Of a DNA stretch of 64,000 nucleotides, positions 24,231-35,982 are shown one piece after another (the first letter of the stretch is position 1; each line of letters begins with the position of its first letter). Source of the DNA: Hypoxylon rubiginosum. Lineage: Eukaryota > Ascomycota > Sordariomycetes > Xylariales > Hypoxylaceae. The notes beneath the pieces were generated by a model. It saw only the letters and a list, made by a program, of their open reading frames with translations, did no database searches and was not told the DNA's origin. The stretch spans positions 744,001-808,000 of the forward strand of contig CADCXA010000015.1 of NCBI GenBank assembly GCA_902806565.1. The letters are read 5' to 3'. Both the position numbers and the translations under genes were made by a program.

Positions 24231-25650
24231 GGTTGATTCGGCCTGTTCGGCTTCAGATTGAGATGTAGATCCGGCCGAGTCCGCGTCTCGAGCTTAAGTC
24301 AGTCGCGTTAAAGACAAAAGAAATGGAGACAGGGTGGGGTGGAAATGATGCGAGGAATCGATGGATCGAGCCAAGAGTCGCGAAAGGCACCCGTCATCAC
24401 GTGCAGATAATCAGTAATAGAATACATGTAGGTGTAGGTAACAATGACGTTGCTCAGCTGTTACTGTCAACAGTTTACAAGGCAGCTGCAAGGTGACAGG
24501 GTATGTAAACAACACAAAGAAAAGGGGGCCGAATGTTTTTTTTGTGATGGCCACTCGTCGAAAAGGGCACATACTATTAAAATATCAGAATATTTAATAT
24601 TTACTAGCAATCATGAAGGATGGATCGTTGCCTGTCGATGTTTTCCATTCTAATTATGAGCCTGTCTTTGAACTTCCTTGAATTGCCCCGCTTTCTATTT
24701 GAACAAAAAGGGATATATATATAGCAAAAGGTGACTGACTACCACAGAAAAAGAAAAAGAAACACATTGGTAATTTTGGTATAATCCTAAAGGGTCCATG
24801 CTGCGCAAATACGCATCAGTAGCCTAAAGGTAGCTGAATGATTGGAGAAACAGCAACATGACTTGAGCAATTACAGGATCCTAGAGGCTGAACGCCCATC
24901 CTGCCATATCAGTATACCGTCTGCGTATATATCTACCTACCTATATATGCTTTAGGTATCTTGGTTTGGTCCAAGGTCAGTTCAAGACCATCCTATAAGT
25001 TCGAGCCTTGTTTTCTTTCCCCTAAGTACCTAGGCAGCCTTGATTTCACGTTCGTTACCACCATTTAGAAAATCTCGAATTGCCTAGCTCTAGAGACACA
25101 ACTCTATATTATCGTTTTATAATCGCTGACTTCGCTACGTGGATGACTTTGGGATCATCTTTTATCCTAAAGATTGGAGAGATAATATCATATAATATCA
25201 TATCTCATGAACTAATACACGCAACGTTGGTTACGACATAGCGGTAAAGGATGTAAAATTCAATGGTCGCTACTACATACAGCTATGAAGTAGCGAGCGC
25301 GAACACTCCTCCAATATTAAATCTCGATCCGTGATAGTTTGTTAAAGAAAGGTCCTAGAAGCCCTGGAAGCCCTACAAGTCCTAGGGATCCTATGCGGCA
25401 AGCAAGTTACATATGTACCTATATTATGTGCTTAAGTACCTCCCTTTAGGTACCTACCTGGTAGGTATGTTGGGGGATTGACAGAGGCTTGCTCTCCAAG
25501 GCGAAGCAAAGTCGTTTCGAACACGAACGTCTCGTTTTATAAATTCCCAACGACACCAATGGTTATCGTACCGTCATCCCATTATGGTTCCTCATACATC
25601 GTTATAACCACATCCGTCACCGACTACCTATTCGCTACAATCAAAATTTA
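24231..25650. other. Intergenic (divergent promoters), no gene seen
   Basis: Region between the divergent Nbs1 and DUF7730 genes. AT-rich, with dispersed GGTACCTAC/CCTAGG motifs (for example 25022-25036 and 25452-25468). No coding or RNA gene supported. Confidence 0.6.
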
Positions 25651-26748
25651 ATGCCGGCTTCTGCCAAAGATAAGATCGTAGGATGGGGCGCCAAAGCTTG
25701 CATCTTTCCGCTTGTAGGCTTATATTTTTGCGTCAAGTACACTGCTGATGGAGTCGCCAAAATCATTGATACTGGAAACAAGCTTAGCGAGCACGTCCGG
25801 GTCAAAACACGTCGGCTTCCAAAGTCGAGGCCGTTAGCTAGAGCGTCCCTATCATCTAAGTCTCGGGCTCCCGAGACTACAACAAGTGTGCAAACGTCGT
25901 TCCTACACCTGCCGATGGAGATTCGACTTCAGATTTATCGTATGGCACTCGGAGACCCGGCCGTCGTGCAGGTCCGCCTTTATTCCTCGTTCTGGGGGCC
26001 TCGGCCGGACAACTGGGGTCCGACGCAGGGCATCCGCGACGAGGCGGACGAGCCTAGCGCTGCGCTTCGACTCATCATCGGATTGGGAGGGTCGGGCCTC
26101 CGGCAGCTAGCCTGCCCTCCGAGACGCGGGTGCGTTGGTTACCCTCCCGTGTCGCAGGTGATCTGCGGCGAAGGTCAACACTTCGGCCCGATGTCGGCGC
26201 ACCCGGAGAACGTCGTGTATTACACGGACTTGATGCGGGCTTGTCGCGTGATATACGGCGAATTGCTCGACGTGCTCTATGCGGGCAATACGATCTCCCT
26301 GTTCGGCTCCGAGATTGCGCAATATTTCTGCCGCAATGCGAGCCCGGAAGGGCTGCGGAGGATTCGGCTGGTACATGTCGCGCTCATCATACCGTCATCT
26401 GAATGGGACTCGCCGTCGGAACGGAAGAACATACAGGGCACCATGAGGATGCTACGAGACTCCCTCCACGGCCTACGACAGCTCGACATCGAGGTAGTGT
26501 TACTATGGGGCCAGCCGAAGGACTCGCAACGATTCTGGGCCTGGCTGAGGAATGACGTACTTACACAGCTCCGCGATCTCGAAAGGTTCGTGCTGAAGGT
26601 TACAGTGTATAAACCCTTTCCACCATCACAATCCTCAGTGTACCCGGGACGGACCCCAAAGTACGAACCACTCGAGACGTGGAACGACGATGAATACCAG
26701 GATCTTAAAGCTAGGGTCACGTCGTTAGAGGAAACGATATTACCTTGA
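25651..26748 (+). CDS. DUF7730 (F-box-like) domain protein
   Basis: Intronless, 365 aa. The N-terminal 30 residues are moderately hydrophobic (IFPLVGLYFCVKYTADGV). At about residues 84-97 is FLHLPMEIRLQIYRMAL, the F-box-like opening that starts DUF7730 domains in Pezizomycotina. The remainder includes CRVIYGELLDVLYAGNTIS, another hallmark of this family (an R-x-IY-x-E-x-x-x-x-LY pattern). These proteins are expanded in filamentous ascomycetes and have no established biochemical role. The ATG at 25651 is the first in frame. Local GC content is higher than in the flanks, as for other coding regions here. Confidence 0.85.
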   Translation: MPASAKDKIVGWGAKACIFPLVGLYFCVKYTADGVAKIIDTGNKLSEHVRVKTRRLPKSRPLARASLSSKSRAPETTTSVQTSFLHLPMEIRLQIYRMALGDPAVVQVRLYSSFWGPRPDNWGPTQGIRDEADEPSAALRLIIGLGGSGLRQLACPPRRGCVGYPPVSQVICGEGQHFGPMSAHPENVVYYTDLMRACRVIYGELLDVLYAGNTISLFGSEIAQYFCRNASPEGLRRIRLVHVALIIPSSEWDSPSERKNIQGTMRMLRDSLHGLRQLDIEVVLLWGQPKDSQRFWAWLRNDVLTQLRDLERFVLKVTVYKPFPPSQSSVYPGRTPKYEPLETWNDDEYQDLKARVTSLEETILP

Positions 26749-27138
26749 GATTTCACTTACCTGCGTAGGTAGACACACGGCATGGACATTTGGACAGGCT
26801 CTGAGAGATGAACACGACTGCACGACTAGCTACCTAGGTACCTAAGGAGGTATCTAGTATGTCACCTAACGCGAGCAATAAGCAGCCACTGAGTTGCTGG
26901 TCACTTGAAGCCTTAACTTAAGATGTCAAGTATGCATATACTATAGGTATATCCACTATCTCATAATTCATACAGCTATTATAATAAAAAGATGCACTTC
27001 TTCTAACAGCCCCTTAAGTTATTAGTATGTCCGTTTCAAAATTTGAAAGTCATCTTCTCGTAGAAAGCGTGAGATCATACATCATCACAGCCCTTTGATC
27101 GCCCAGCAACCTCTCGAGATCTTTTCAGTCCCTTGGAC
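26749..27138. other. Intergenic, no gene seen
   Basis: Convergent spacer with one strong copy of the dispersed palindrome (TACCTAGGTACCTAAG at 26831-26846). Confidence 0.6.
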
Positions 27139-27714
27139 TCAATGTCCTCGTGAATATCTTCGACCATCGGTTGACCTCCGGACGTCGCTCGACCTGCGCA
27201 GACCATCGGAATAATATGCAACTGGAGGAGCGCGTGGACTTCTGCCGCGCGACGACTGCTCGACATAGACGGGCCTAGTCACGCTCACGACAGATGTGCG
27301 GCGCGGACTCCGGTGTGAGTGGCGTGAGCGCGATCGGTGGCCGTGGGTTTCTCTAGGATACCGTGTCGAGTGGCCGTAGTGGTGATGTGTCGGCGGCTTC
27401 TCGTTGTTGGGTTCGAAGGTGCTCCCCCATCCCCCGGAATTGCCCAGGTTGGTGCATGAACGGATGAGCCAGAGAATTAGCAAGACGCCGGCGATAGATC
27501 CGATCACGATGCCGGCGATGGCACCGCCGGAGAGAGTATTGGTTTGGCCATTGTTCTCCGCGACGACCGTAGTCGTTCCTTGCTGGCGAGCGGAAAGAAC
27601 TTTAGTTATTGCGTCCGGGAGAGTCCTCGTCGGTGTGAGGTGCTCCAGCTCGCGAGCTAGGATGTTGCCAATGGAGCGACCATCGGAAGACGGCGCTGGT
27701 AGAATAGGGGCCAT
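27139..27714 (-). CDS. Small single-pass membrane protein with Arg/Ser-rich tail
   Basis: One exon, 191 aa from the ATG at 27714. The first 60 residues are hydrophilic. Residues about 61-85 contain a transmembrane helix (GAIAGIVIGSIAGVLLILWL) of the Gly-rich type common in fungal single-pass proteins. The cytosolic-type tail is rich in His, Arg and Ser (HGHRSRSRHSHRSPRR), followed by TRPVYVEQ and repeated RRSSD/RRSTDGRR. There is no clear cleavable signal peptide; the TM would act as a signal anchor. I recognise no named family; plausible roles are membrane adaptor or sensor, but this is speculation. A non-ATG extension upstream exists and was ignored. Confidence 0.75.
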   Translation of the reverse strand: MAPILPAPSSDGRSIGNILARELEHLTPTRTLPDAITKVLSARQQGTTTVVAENNGQTNTLSGGAIAGIVIGSIAGVLLILWLIRSCTNLGNSGGWGSTFEPNNEKPPTHHHYGHSTRYPRETHGHRSRSRHSHRSPRRTSVVSVTRPVYVEQSSRGRSPRAPPVAYYSDGLRRSSDVRRSTDGRRYSRGH

Positions 27715-29006
27715 GATGGAAATGCGCTGTATCCCTAGTGGGTATCGAATACCCAATTGTGCTTAACAAGGAAACCTCTCGTTGTCGGTTGGCCACAAGC
27801 TGAGAATAAAGTTTGACGGAATGCGGGAACTAAACTGAGGAGTAAGATATGAGTCGTGAGAAAAGGGGTGAGGGGGTTGAAGAAGGGTTGGGTCGAGTAC
27901 AAGTAGTGGTAGATCCCGAACATCTCGACAAATACCCAGTCTCCAGAGGACAATTGATGACGCCATAGCCACGAGGTTGTCACCCGGCTTGCTCAATGTG
28001 CATTACTAGCCTACTAGTAGACGACTACCTAGGTACAGGTAATATGTAGGAGGTAGGGTAACAGAGAGGAGGCAGGAAAGCCCATCGGCTCCATCCATTA
28101 TCTAGCCCATCCTTGCTCTACTGCTCTCCTCGTCTGCTCGTTCTGCTCGTCTACGCCGCGAGCCAACATGCTGTGATAGTATGATTCTGCTGTGCTACAA
28201 CCCACGTACTATGTAGATGGTGTGCATGGTGTGTGCCTAGGATGTTCGCGGTAGTATTTTGGCAAATTCCTGAAATGCAGATACCTAGGTAAGTTAGACC
28301 TCTTCTCTTCCCTGTTCTTGATCCTTTAGCGTCTGGCGCGAAGGAAATGCTCCGACGAATTAGTCGACCCTATTGGTCCTCCCAGCCCCCTCACCTCGAT
28401 GCGGCTCGCGAAAAGTCATTATGATGTAAACTTGAAGAAAGTGGGGGAATGTTCGTTCCGTTGCAGCTTTGATGCCGCGGCAGTTTGAGTTAGCCTGTAT
28501 ATTTCACACGAGACATTCTAAATTCTCCTATACTAGGCAGACTAGGTAGGCAGTCGGTTAGATGGCCGAGCTAATAGGTAGCCGTCGTATACCTACCTAG
28601 GTACCTACTAACTGAAATATACACATTCGTCGCGATGATCGCTGGCTATATAAAATGAATTAATGACCTTGGAAGTTGGACTGAATGGAGACCAAAGATC
28701 AGGACACCGATTTTAGTTGACTCGAAGACTATGCAGGACTGGATAGCCTCCAATATATTTATAGTAGTCCGTAAGTTACCTAGGTACCTTTGGGACAGCC
28801 GTTCTTTTTGACGACTTAAAACAAAACAATAAGAAAGTTGTCCACACGTATGATGCTCCGTCATGGTGAAATTAATATGTAGACATTATCATCCTCGCAA
28901 CTCGTCCTAGCCACCCAACACATCGAATAAAGCGTTTTCATTCTCGCCGACAATATACTATCGTAGCTTGCTTCGATGCGGGCAGAGGCTGCGAGCACAG
29001 GCACAG
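27715..29006. other. Intergenic, rich in dispersed palindromes
   Basis: No gene seen. Holds several copies of the CCTAGGTA-type motif (28027-28036, 28281-28290, 28590-28606, 28777-28789), the densest cluster in the window. Confidence 0.6.
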
Positions 29007-29805
29007 CTAGCGACTACTAATTGTCTTACTCATGATCATATAATCGGGAATGAATTCCTTGCCAAATCGTAGCTTTCTTGGTTGAGGCGATGTCTCATCC
29101 TTCTCAAAGCCCGCCTTCTTGTAGAAGCTAAGAGCTCGCTGGTTACTTAAAAAGCAGGTCAGCATAACCTTGGTGATCGGAGGCGTGTTGGCGGCAACGC
29201 TCTCGAGAAATCCCATCAGTATTTTTCCTAAACCAGTCCTAGAAAGTATCTTGTTAGGAGCCGACGGTGGTATATCGTGACGTGAACAGACGGAACTCAT
29301 ACCCTTGGAGCTCTGGCTTGAGGTGGATTTCGTAGCAGTATACGACGGGCTCTCCTTCTTCATACGTGGGCATTAGGGAAGTGAAGCCGCGGACATTTCC
29401 TGCGACGTCCTTTACCGTGATGTACCTCAACTCGGGGGACTTCATCTCGGTGAGCTTCTTGCCTGGTTTCCACCCGATCGATGAAGATTCGTAGTCTGCC
29501 TTGCTGGTTTCTTCGACTAGTCTAAAGCAGACTTCAAGGTCCTCTGCGTTCATGTTCCCTGACCTGGTCAGGCTGAGCGAGAACTTGTCATGCGTCTTCG
29601 GGCTGGTCCACTCCATCCAAACCGGTGTGCTATATTGCTATATTAGTGACTAAGTTATTATATGTACTGAATACTGTCCTCGGGGCACGCCTAACCTAGG
29701 ACACAGGTGTTCCTTGATGAACGTATTATCATCCTTCTGGTTTGCTCTCTCGATTGGATTTGTGGTAGCACGTCTGCGCTTCGTGCTCTGCTTAAGAGCT
29801 TTCAT
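29007..29805 (-). CDS. naa40: N-alpha-acetyltransferase 40 (NatD/Nat4), histone H4/H2A N-terminal acetyltransferase
   Basis: Three exons (29805-29696, 29629-29303, 29238-29007) encode 222 aa. NatD acetylates the N-terminal Ser of histones H4 and H2A. Family marks include CFRLVEETSKADYESSSIGW (substrate-binding region) and YCYEIHL ahead of the acetyl-CoA loop. That loop, QGTGLGKILM, matches the R/Q-x-x-G-x-G/A signature and is created exactly by splicing exon 2 to exon 3. Further on come NQRALSFYKKAGF and the C-terminal PDYMIMSK. The N-terminal exon is basic (KQSTKRRRATTN), as expected for a nucleus/cytosol protein. Length is typical of fungal NAA40. The exon 1 acceptor was placed at 29630 to keep CP-S-TPVW in frame. 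Confidence 0.93.
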
Positions 29806-30908
29806 CCTAACCGCTAGAGAGGGTCTCCTACTCGCGTTGTCGATATACGCAAGACCATGCTTTACATTCGAAATGAATATTCATCCTGGGATGTCCATGT
29901 CTATGAACCTTAACAATATGAATTTGCATAAGACATAAGATATCGAATGCTGTTGTGCTAGGACGGGATCGGTTTATATGCGGTGTATCCGGTAGATGAA
30001 TATGTATGTACCGGCCGTACCTTGCATGGTCCGAGTTTAAACACCCCGCTAAAAGGTCTCCGGCAGAATTTGCTCCGTACTTAGATAGCTCCTAAACTGC
30101 ATACATAGTCCCAGAATCCCGAAAAATAAAAAGACGACCCTTCAAAGCGAACTCTCTTTGATGCCTCGACCATAAACCGACCTTTTCTCCCCATGTGCTT
30201 TATTCGAAGTGGATCGAACATACACGCTGCTATTGCAATTCGAAGGTATGCGACTAGCACACCCAAGAACCGGCTGCGTACGACTCTAAGCTTGGATCAT
30301 GTGCGTCTCTACATGTCCTCTAAGTCCTTGGTGTACGCGGATACGTACAGGCAACTATATATTGTTGTAGGAATATCGATATTAACAACACATTCCAGTT
30401 CCTCCTACGCTCACGTGCCCTATCACTCTATCGTACTATTGTAAGAGGTACGAGACGAATTAACGATCCAACGACGCGTAACGAGACACGCAACTTTGCG
30501 CGCGCCGAGTTTGAGCGGCATCGCAATGTCACAGACTTAAGCCATATACGCTATCTCTTATCGACCGGCAAGACGGAGTGGGAGGGCATGGAGAGATATA
30601 TTGGCATATAAGGTGTGCAGCCCTGTCGCAAATACTGCGTCTCTGGTCAAGTCCTATTCGGCGACGAGGCCAATGGGCTATCTAAGCAAGGTAGAAGGTA
30701 GAAACCCGCAGGTACTAGCCGGTCTGAGTCTTGAAATATGCCCATCATGATTGTACATTCTTGCGCCCCATCAAGATTATGTGGTACGATACTTTCGCAA
30801 GCCTTGAATGGCAGTCTGGAATTTAAGAGCACTCTAAGCTCTTAATTCTTCGTTGATGACGATTTGCTTCGGCCCAGCCTCGTCTACGTTGTATACATCG
30901 GTAGTTCG
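29806..30908. other. Intergenic, no gene seen
   Basis: Upstream region of the NAA40 gene and 3' region of the ribosomal protein gene; both are on the minus strand. No supportable coding sequence. Confidence 0.6.
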
Positions 30909-31403
30909 TTATCCCTGGCGTTGCTTGTGTCTCGGGTTCGCGCTGCAGATGATATAAAGATAGCCACGATGCCGTTTGCCGGCCTTTCTCCTCACAACCT
31001 GTAATGCCATAAAGTTAGTCGACTATTCTGCAATTATATATGCCACAAATACAGGACCACGTTCATAAATGGGTAGCTAGAATGTAACTGTATGAATGGT
31101 TCGTCTCTTGCTCCGAGTCCGAAGATGAGGATGCTGATACAACACACGACTGACCTTGCAGTGTTCACATCGTTTTTTGACCGAGCTGTGAACCTTCATA
31201 CCCCTCGTCTGCTGCTGCGCGATAGCCTGAGCCGCCCTCTTTGCACTTATCGCCACCACCGCTGGTCTTGCCGTCGTGCTAGGAGCGAGGATTGTTTGGG
31301 AGATGTTACGGGTGGGCTGTTGTGTCCGTAGAACTTGTCGGGCGGCGGGTGCGGCGCGAAGGGACATTGCCCGGAGCGAGGATATTAGAGATGAGCTCGC
31401 CAT
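30909..31403 (-). CDS. Mitochondrial large-subunit ribosomal protein bL36m (Rtc6-like)
   Basis: Two exons (31403-31155 and 30998-30909) separated by a 156-nt intron encode 112 aa. The N-terminal 65 residues are rich in Ala, Arg, Ser and Thr without acidic residues (SLRAMSLRAAPAARQVLR), a typical mitochondrial presequence. The mature part begins GMKVHSSVKKRCEHCKVVRR and ends YIICSANPRHKQRQG. The zinc-ribbon ligands Cys-x2-Cys, Cys and His of bL36 are all present. The intron falls directly after CEHCK, so an unspliced reading loses the last zinc ligands. bL36m sits in the peptidyl-transferase region of the mitoribosome. Many annotations would miss the 30-codon second exon. Confidence 0.95.
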
Positions 31404-32435
31404 TTCGATGGATGACGGCGTATTCTTGCAGCGATTCCCCCGAAGTTAGTGCGTATGATGAGTACCTAAGCTGCTAAGGTAGAATTGTCACGACAGATTA
31501 CCTACATAGGTAGAGTCCATCAACGCGGGCGTAGGATGGAAAATCCGCCGTTGCGAATGTGGGTCTAGACTCGGCTTCTGATAGGCGGTATTATACGGTT
31601 GGATTATGTAAGGCACGATAGATAACCTATCCGTATTGTACATACACGCGGCGAGGTACATGCATGTCAAATAAAAAAAAATTAAAAAAAATATATGCGC
31701 ACCCTTGGCATTCCCCGTATTATACATAGTTATGAAGAGAAAACCAAGAGTGCACGTACATAGTACTATGAATATTTCTCTCTAGGGGCTGGGCAGCATG
31801 GATAACACTATCTTCTCATTAGTAACCGATTTTATTTTTCATGTGCCTTATGTAACTCACGAATGCTCTATAATGTCTCGTCTATTATACATCAGTACTA
31901 CTTTTTCTTTCTTCTTCTAATGCTTAGCCAGTCTGCCAGTACCAATACACTCTTATCAATGCCTATTGACCCCAACAGGGGTTGTCCCCCATCTAATCCC
32001 CCATTTGATCCCTGTACGGTACTAGGTAGGATCTGCTGTATTCGCCTATCTATATCGGTATCGGTATCTCTTTGTCTCTGCTCACAGGATCCCTACTATG
32101 TAGATAACGGAAACGCCTCATGCGACTGGAATTGGAAGGAAAGTTTGTCATACCTAAGACCTAAGCAAAGATCAACTTGGAGAAGATGGATCGGCTAGTT
32201 ACATTCGATCGAGACCATGCTCTCGTAGCAGCTACATTAGCTTTCAGTCCGCTGCCTGACCTGTCGATACATATAACGTAGCCTTGGACTGCAACTCTAG
32301 ACTTCTCTCCGGTCTATAATACTCGTAGACAGATTCCTTTGTTTATATGTTTAGACGGGCCCATACGATACCGCATTCGCATTCCTGTCTTCATCCCATT
32401 TCGAGTATTTCGTCTACCTTGGTTTCTTGTCTATC
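31404..32435. other. Divergent intergenic region, no gene seen
   Basis: Between the bL36m start (minus) and the transporter start (plus). Contains an A-rich stretch near 31670-31690; no gene supported. Confidence 0.6.
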
Positions 32436-34329
32436 ATGACGAAGGACGGCTCTCTTGGCCTCGCCGATTCAGATTCGGTCCAGAATCAAAAGGGTCCCCT
32501 CTCAAGCCACAGGGCCAGCAACGATGTCGAGAGTAACCATGTAGTGCTTTCCGAAGAGAACACGGCCGCCGTTATCGACAGCGCGGCCGAAAAGGCACTT
32601 TGTCGCAAATTCGACTTTCGTCTGCTACCAGTTTTAGCCATAATGGTAAGTCCTCGAACTGTCGTATAGAATAGAGAGGCCCCCCTATCTCCCCTGATTG
32701 CGACCACGCCTCCAAATGATTCTATCTATACAAATACCAACAATCTTTCAAGTACCTATTCAATGCGCTTGACAAAGGAAATCTTGGAAATGCTCAAACG
32801 GCAGGGCTATCTAAAGGTAAGCACCTGAGCCCTCTTCTATCCCTCGGGCTCAGCTAAATGTCGTGCTTTGCGCGTCCATCGCAGATTTGAACTTCCGACC
32901 CGGACAGTACAACCAGATAGTTGGGATATTCTTCGTTCCCTACGTCTTGTTTGCGCCGCCCATTGCCATGCTAGGCAAGAAATTTGGCCCGGCTCGCGTC
33001 CTTCCCATTTTGATGTTTAGCTTCGGCTCCTTCACTTTGCTCACTGCTGCGACGACGAATTTCAGCGGCATATTCGCCCTTCGCTGGTTCCTAGGTATTG
33101 CCGAATCCGCTTTCTTCCCGCTGGTCATCTATTACCAGACTACCTTCTACCGCCGCGGAGAGCTTGCACGTCGTCTGGCTATATTCTACGCCGCCTCCAA
33201 CATAGCTAGCGCCTTCAGCGGGCTTCTCTCGTTTGGCGTGTTCCGAATCAAGTCGACTCTGGTGGACCATCCCTGGCGTTGGCTTTTCATCGTCGAAGGT
33301 AGCATCACCGTGTGCTTCTCGATATTTGCCTTCTTTTATCTACCCCGGAGCGCTGCCGAGGCTCGATTCTTGAACGAAGAAGAGAAGGCACTTGCCTATC
33401 GTCGCATACAAGTCGACAGCTCTTCCACCGTCAATGAGAAATTCAATCTGAAGGAGAGTCTCAAGATATTCAAGAGACCAACGACTTATGGCTTCCTTCT
33501 CATTGAGATTTGTCTTGGTGTGCCTCTGCAGGCGGTGTCGCTGTTCTTGCCGCAGATCGTTCAACGCTTGGTTAGCGACCCGGTCACGATCAACCTGTAC
33601 ACTGTCGCCCCGAATATCACGGTAAGCAGATCAATCGGGTTTTCGAATCCTCGTCGCGTGTTTTTTTTTCTAACTAGTTGGTAGGGTGCGGTAATGCTGC
33701 TTATTCTCGCATTTTCATCCGATGGCCTGCGGATCCGATTCCCCTTCGTGTGCCTCGGCTTCGCATTTACCTTCATTGGTTTTATCATTTACGCAGCGAT
33801 CCCAGACGCCCACGCTCAAGTCCGGGTCGCTTATTTCGCAACGTTCATGATGTGTTGGGGAACATCCGCGCCATCGGTTCTACTAAGCACTGTAAGTCAT
33901 CTTCTATGGGGTCATTCATACCTGTTGAACTACATAGCACGGGCTATTATATGCAGTCGGCCCATTCCCCGTTAAGATATCGTTCTTCAACACTAACTTA
34001 TATGTTTTCAGTGGTATAACAACAACGTAGCGCACGAGGGCGAGCGTCTGACGCTGACTTCTGTCGGAGTTCCCCTCGCCAACCTCATGGGACTAGTAGC
34101 CAGCTATGCATTCCAGGAGAAGGATGCGCCAAAATACGCGCCAGCACTCATCACGACAGCCTGTTTCGGTGCTACAGGATGTCTCGCTGCAGCATCTTTG
34201 GGTTTATTCATGTTATGGGACAATCGGCGCCGCAACCGTCAACAGGGCGTCAATCTCACTGCGAAAGACGTACCGACCCTGCAACTAAGAGACGGTCCTC
34301 GAGTAGAAGAGTTCAGATGGTTCTTGTAG
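32436..34329 (+). CDS. MFS transporter, allantoate permease/Dal5 (anion:cation symporter) family
   Basis: Five exons (32436-32645, 32753-32816, 32885-33621, 33685-33891, 34012-34329) encode 511 aa. About twelve hydrophobic segments are spread through the protein. The first loop block YLFNALDKGNLGNAQTAGLS is the signature of the Dal5/Tna1 group, followed by QYNQIVGIFFVPYV. RWFLGIAESAFFPLVIYY and HPWRWLFIVEG are further family blocks. Members import organic anions such as allantoate, nicotinate, pantothenate or dipeptides; the substrate here cannot be read. The 64-nt exon 2 is easily missed; without it helix 1 and its loop are lost. Termini are cytosolic and hydrophilic. No neighbour suggests a nitrogen-catabolic cluster. 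Confidence 0.92.
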
Positions 34330-34575
34330 AGACACAAAAAAAACTTGGGCGAACTATTCTCTCGCTCCCGGTTTTCAGGCCGCCTAATAAATTTGTCTAT
34401 CGTTTGACTGATTCGTGTTATATTTATATGTAGACTACTAGATATATTGTCGTGTCGTCTATGTGTCTTTCCCATTAATGTGATATCATTAAGCTCCCAT
34501 TTCCTTGTGCCTGCTTGCCTGCTGCCGAAACGATAAACATGTGCAACTCCTGCAACTGTATGCCGAACGATGGAC

Positions 34576-35982
34576 TCAACCTACCGTCTCTATTTCTATG
34601 ATGCCGATTCCTGAATCAAAGCGGGAGTGGGTAGGACTCTTAATACCGCTGTGCTGATACTCCATGGTCCTTTTATATTTTTCGTCGTCAAATTTCCAAA
34701 TCATCGCATCCTGCCCTTCTGCTGCCCCGGCTTTGCTCGTGACCGAGAGCTTCTCTACGACTGGATCCTTCTCTGCCCGTGTGAAGTATCGTCTCGACCA
34801 TATTTCGCCTGCGTCTTTCTCTTGTCTCCGAAGTGCGCGCTGCGCATTTTCGATTTTGCTCTTCTCGTGACCCACAGCGAAGACGTCATTCGCATTGATG
34901 GCGTCGACGACGTGCTTCCACGCCCGCCTAGACTCGAGGGGGTGCTGGGACTCGACCGGCGCAACTTGAAGCGGCGTTCTTTGGAGCGAGGCCAGGTTTA
35001 CCGTATCGAGTACTTCCCCCTTACCATTCTTGATGACGTATGAGTCGTTCCATTGGCCTTCTAGTACGTAGAGGGGATCGTTCTCGTGGTGGTCTGCGTA
35101 CAGTGTGGCGGTAAATGAGTTGCTCTTGCCCTTCACCCAACCCTTGGATGAATAGTTGATGCGCGACGTGAAGCCCGAGGAGCTACGGATGTACGACACC
35201 CCGGAGAGCTCGGGGGCGATTTGAAATGTGACGATGCCTTCTAAATGAACTTTAGGCATAGTGATATGATAGTCTTCGTCGTACTTGTCAATATGTAATA
35301 TGCTATACCCCTTTCGCTCTATGTTTATCGTGGACGAAAAGTAGGCTTTCGGAATGACATGGCCTTCGAGCTGATTGCTATGTGAGCAGACCAGTAATTT
35401 GATGCCACATCTAACGACGCGCGGCACTAGGGTTCTCTCACCTTGACGCCGTGCGTATCATTCCAGATCCTAAAGGCCGTTGCTGGCGGATGATGACTGA
35501 CTTGCTCGGTCACTAAATTTGTCGTACCGGCATTATCCTGCCACTTCCCCAAGAAAATCTCGCCGAGGAACGGGTTGAGAGGCTTCATCTTCTTTCTTCT
35601 TCCATTGTCGTCCTTGCTAGCATGTTGGTGCTTTAACGTGCTCAAGAACCACTGGAGCACCTTCAGGGCCCTCTTTTCGGCGCTCTTCTCTTTCGCGGGA
35701 GATACAAGTAGGCTGGGGTGTTCGGCCCAGTAGGTGCTATATTCGACAATCGATTGAGGGGCGAGTAGGAAGGGCGGCGCGGTCAACGATGTGAGGTCGC
35801 CTTTGAATGTAGCGACGGACTTGACGTGCCAATTAGCATAATAGATCTATCAATTGGCAGAAGAGAACATTAAATTCTCATACCTTGATGAATTGAAACC
35901 AGGCCGACTTATGGTGCTGTTCATCTCTCTTATCGTCGCATCTAACAGGGGCTAACGGCAAAGACATGTTTGGATTCTTCAT
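34576..35982 (-). CDS. Oxysterol-binding protein-related lipid transfer protein (Osh4/Kes1-like)
   Basis: Three exons (35982-35884, 35819-35442, 35370-34576) encode 423 aa. The family fingerprint EQVSHHPP lies at about 143-150, preceded by KPLNPFLGEIF. These residues coordinate sterol and PI4P in the OSBP-related (ORD) barrel. There is no PH or ankyrin domain upstream, so it is a short ORP like Kes1/Osh4, exchanging sterol for PI4P between membranes. The N-terminal exon supplies the lid region (SAWFQFIKSVATFKGDLTSL). The second intron acceptor was set at 35371 so that HGVK|LEGHV reads in frame; a closer AG at 35377 would not. The C-terminus (DSGIGIIEIETVG) is beyond the ORD core. Located in the cytosol and at ER-Golgi contacts by homology. 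Confidence 0.93.

Noticed and set aside
29007..35982. Secondary-metabolite or catabolic gene cluster around the transporter and esterase
   Set aside because: Neighbours are housekeeping genes (NAA40, bL36m, OSBP); no backbone synthase or pathway regulator present.
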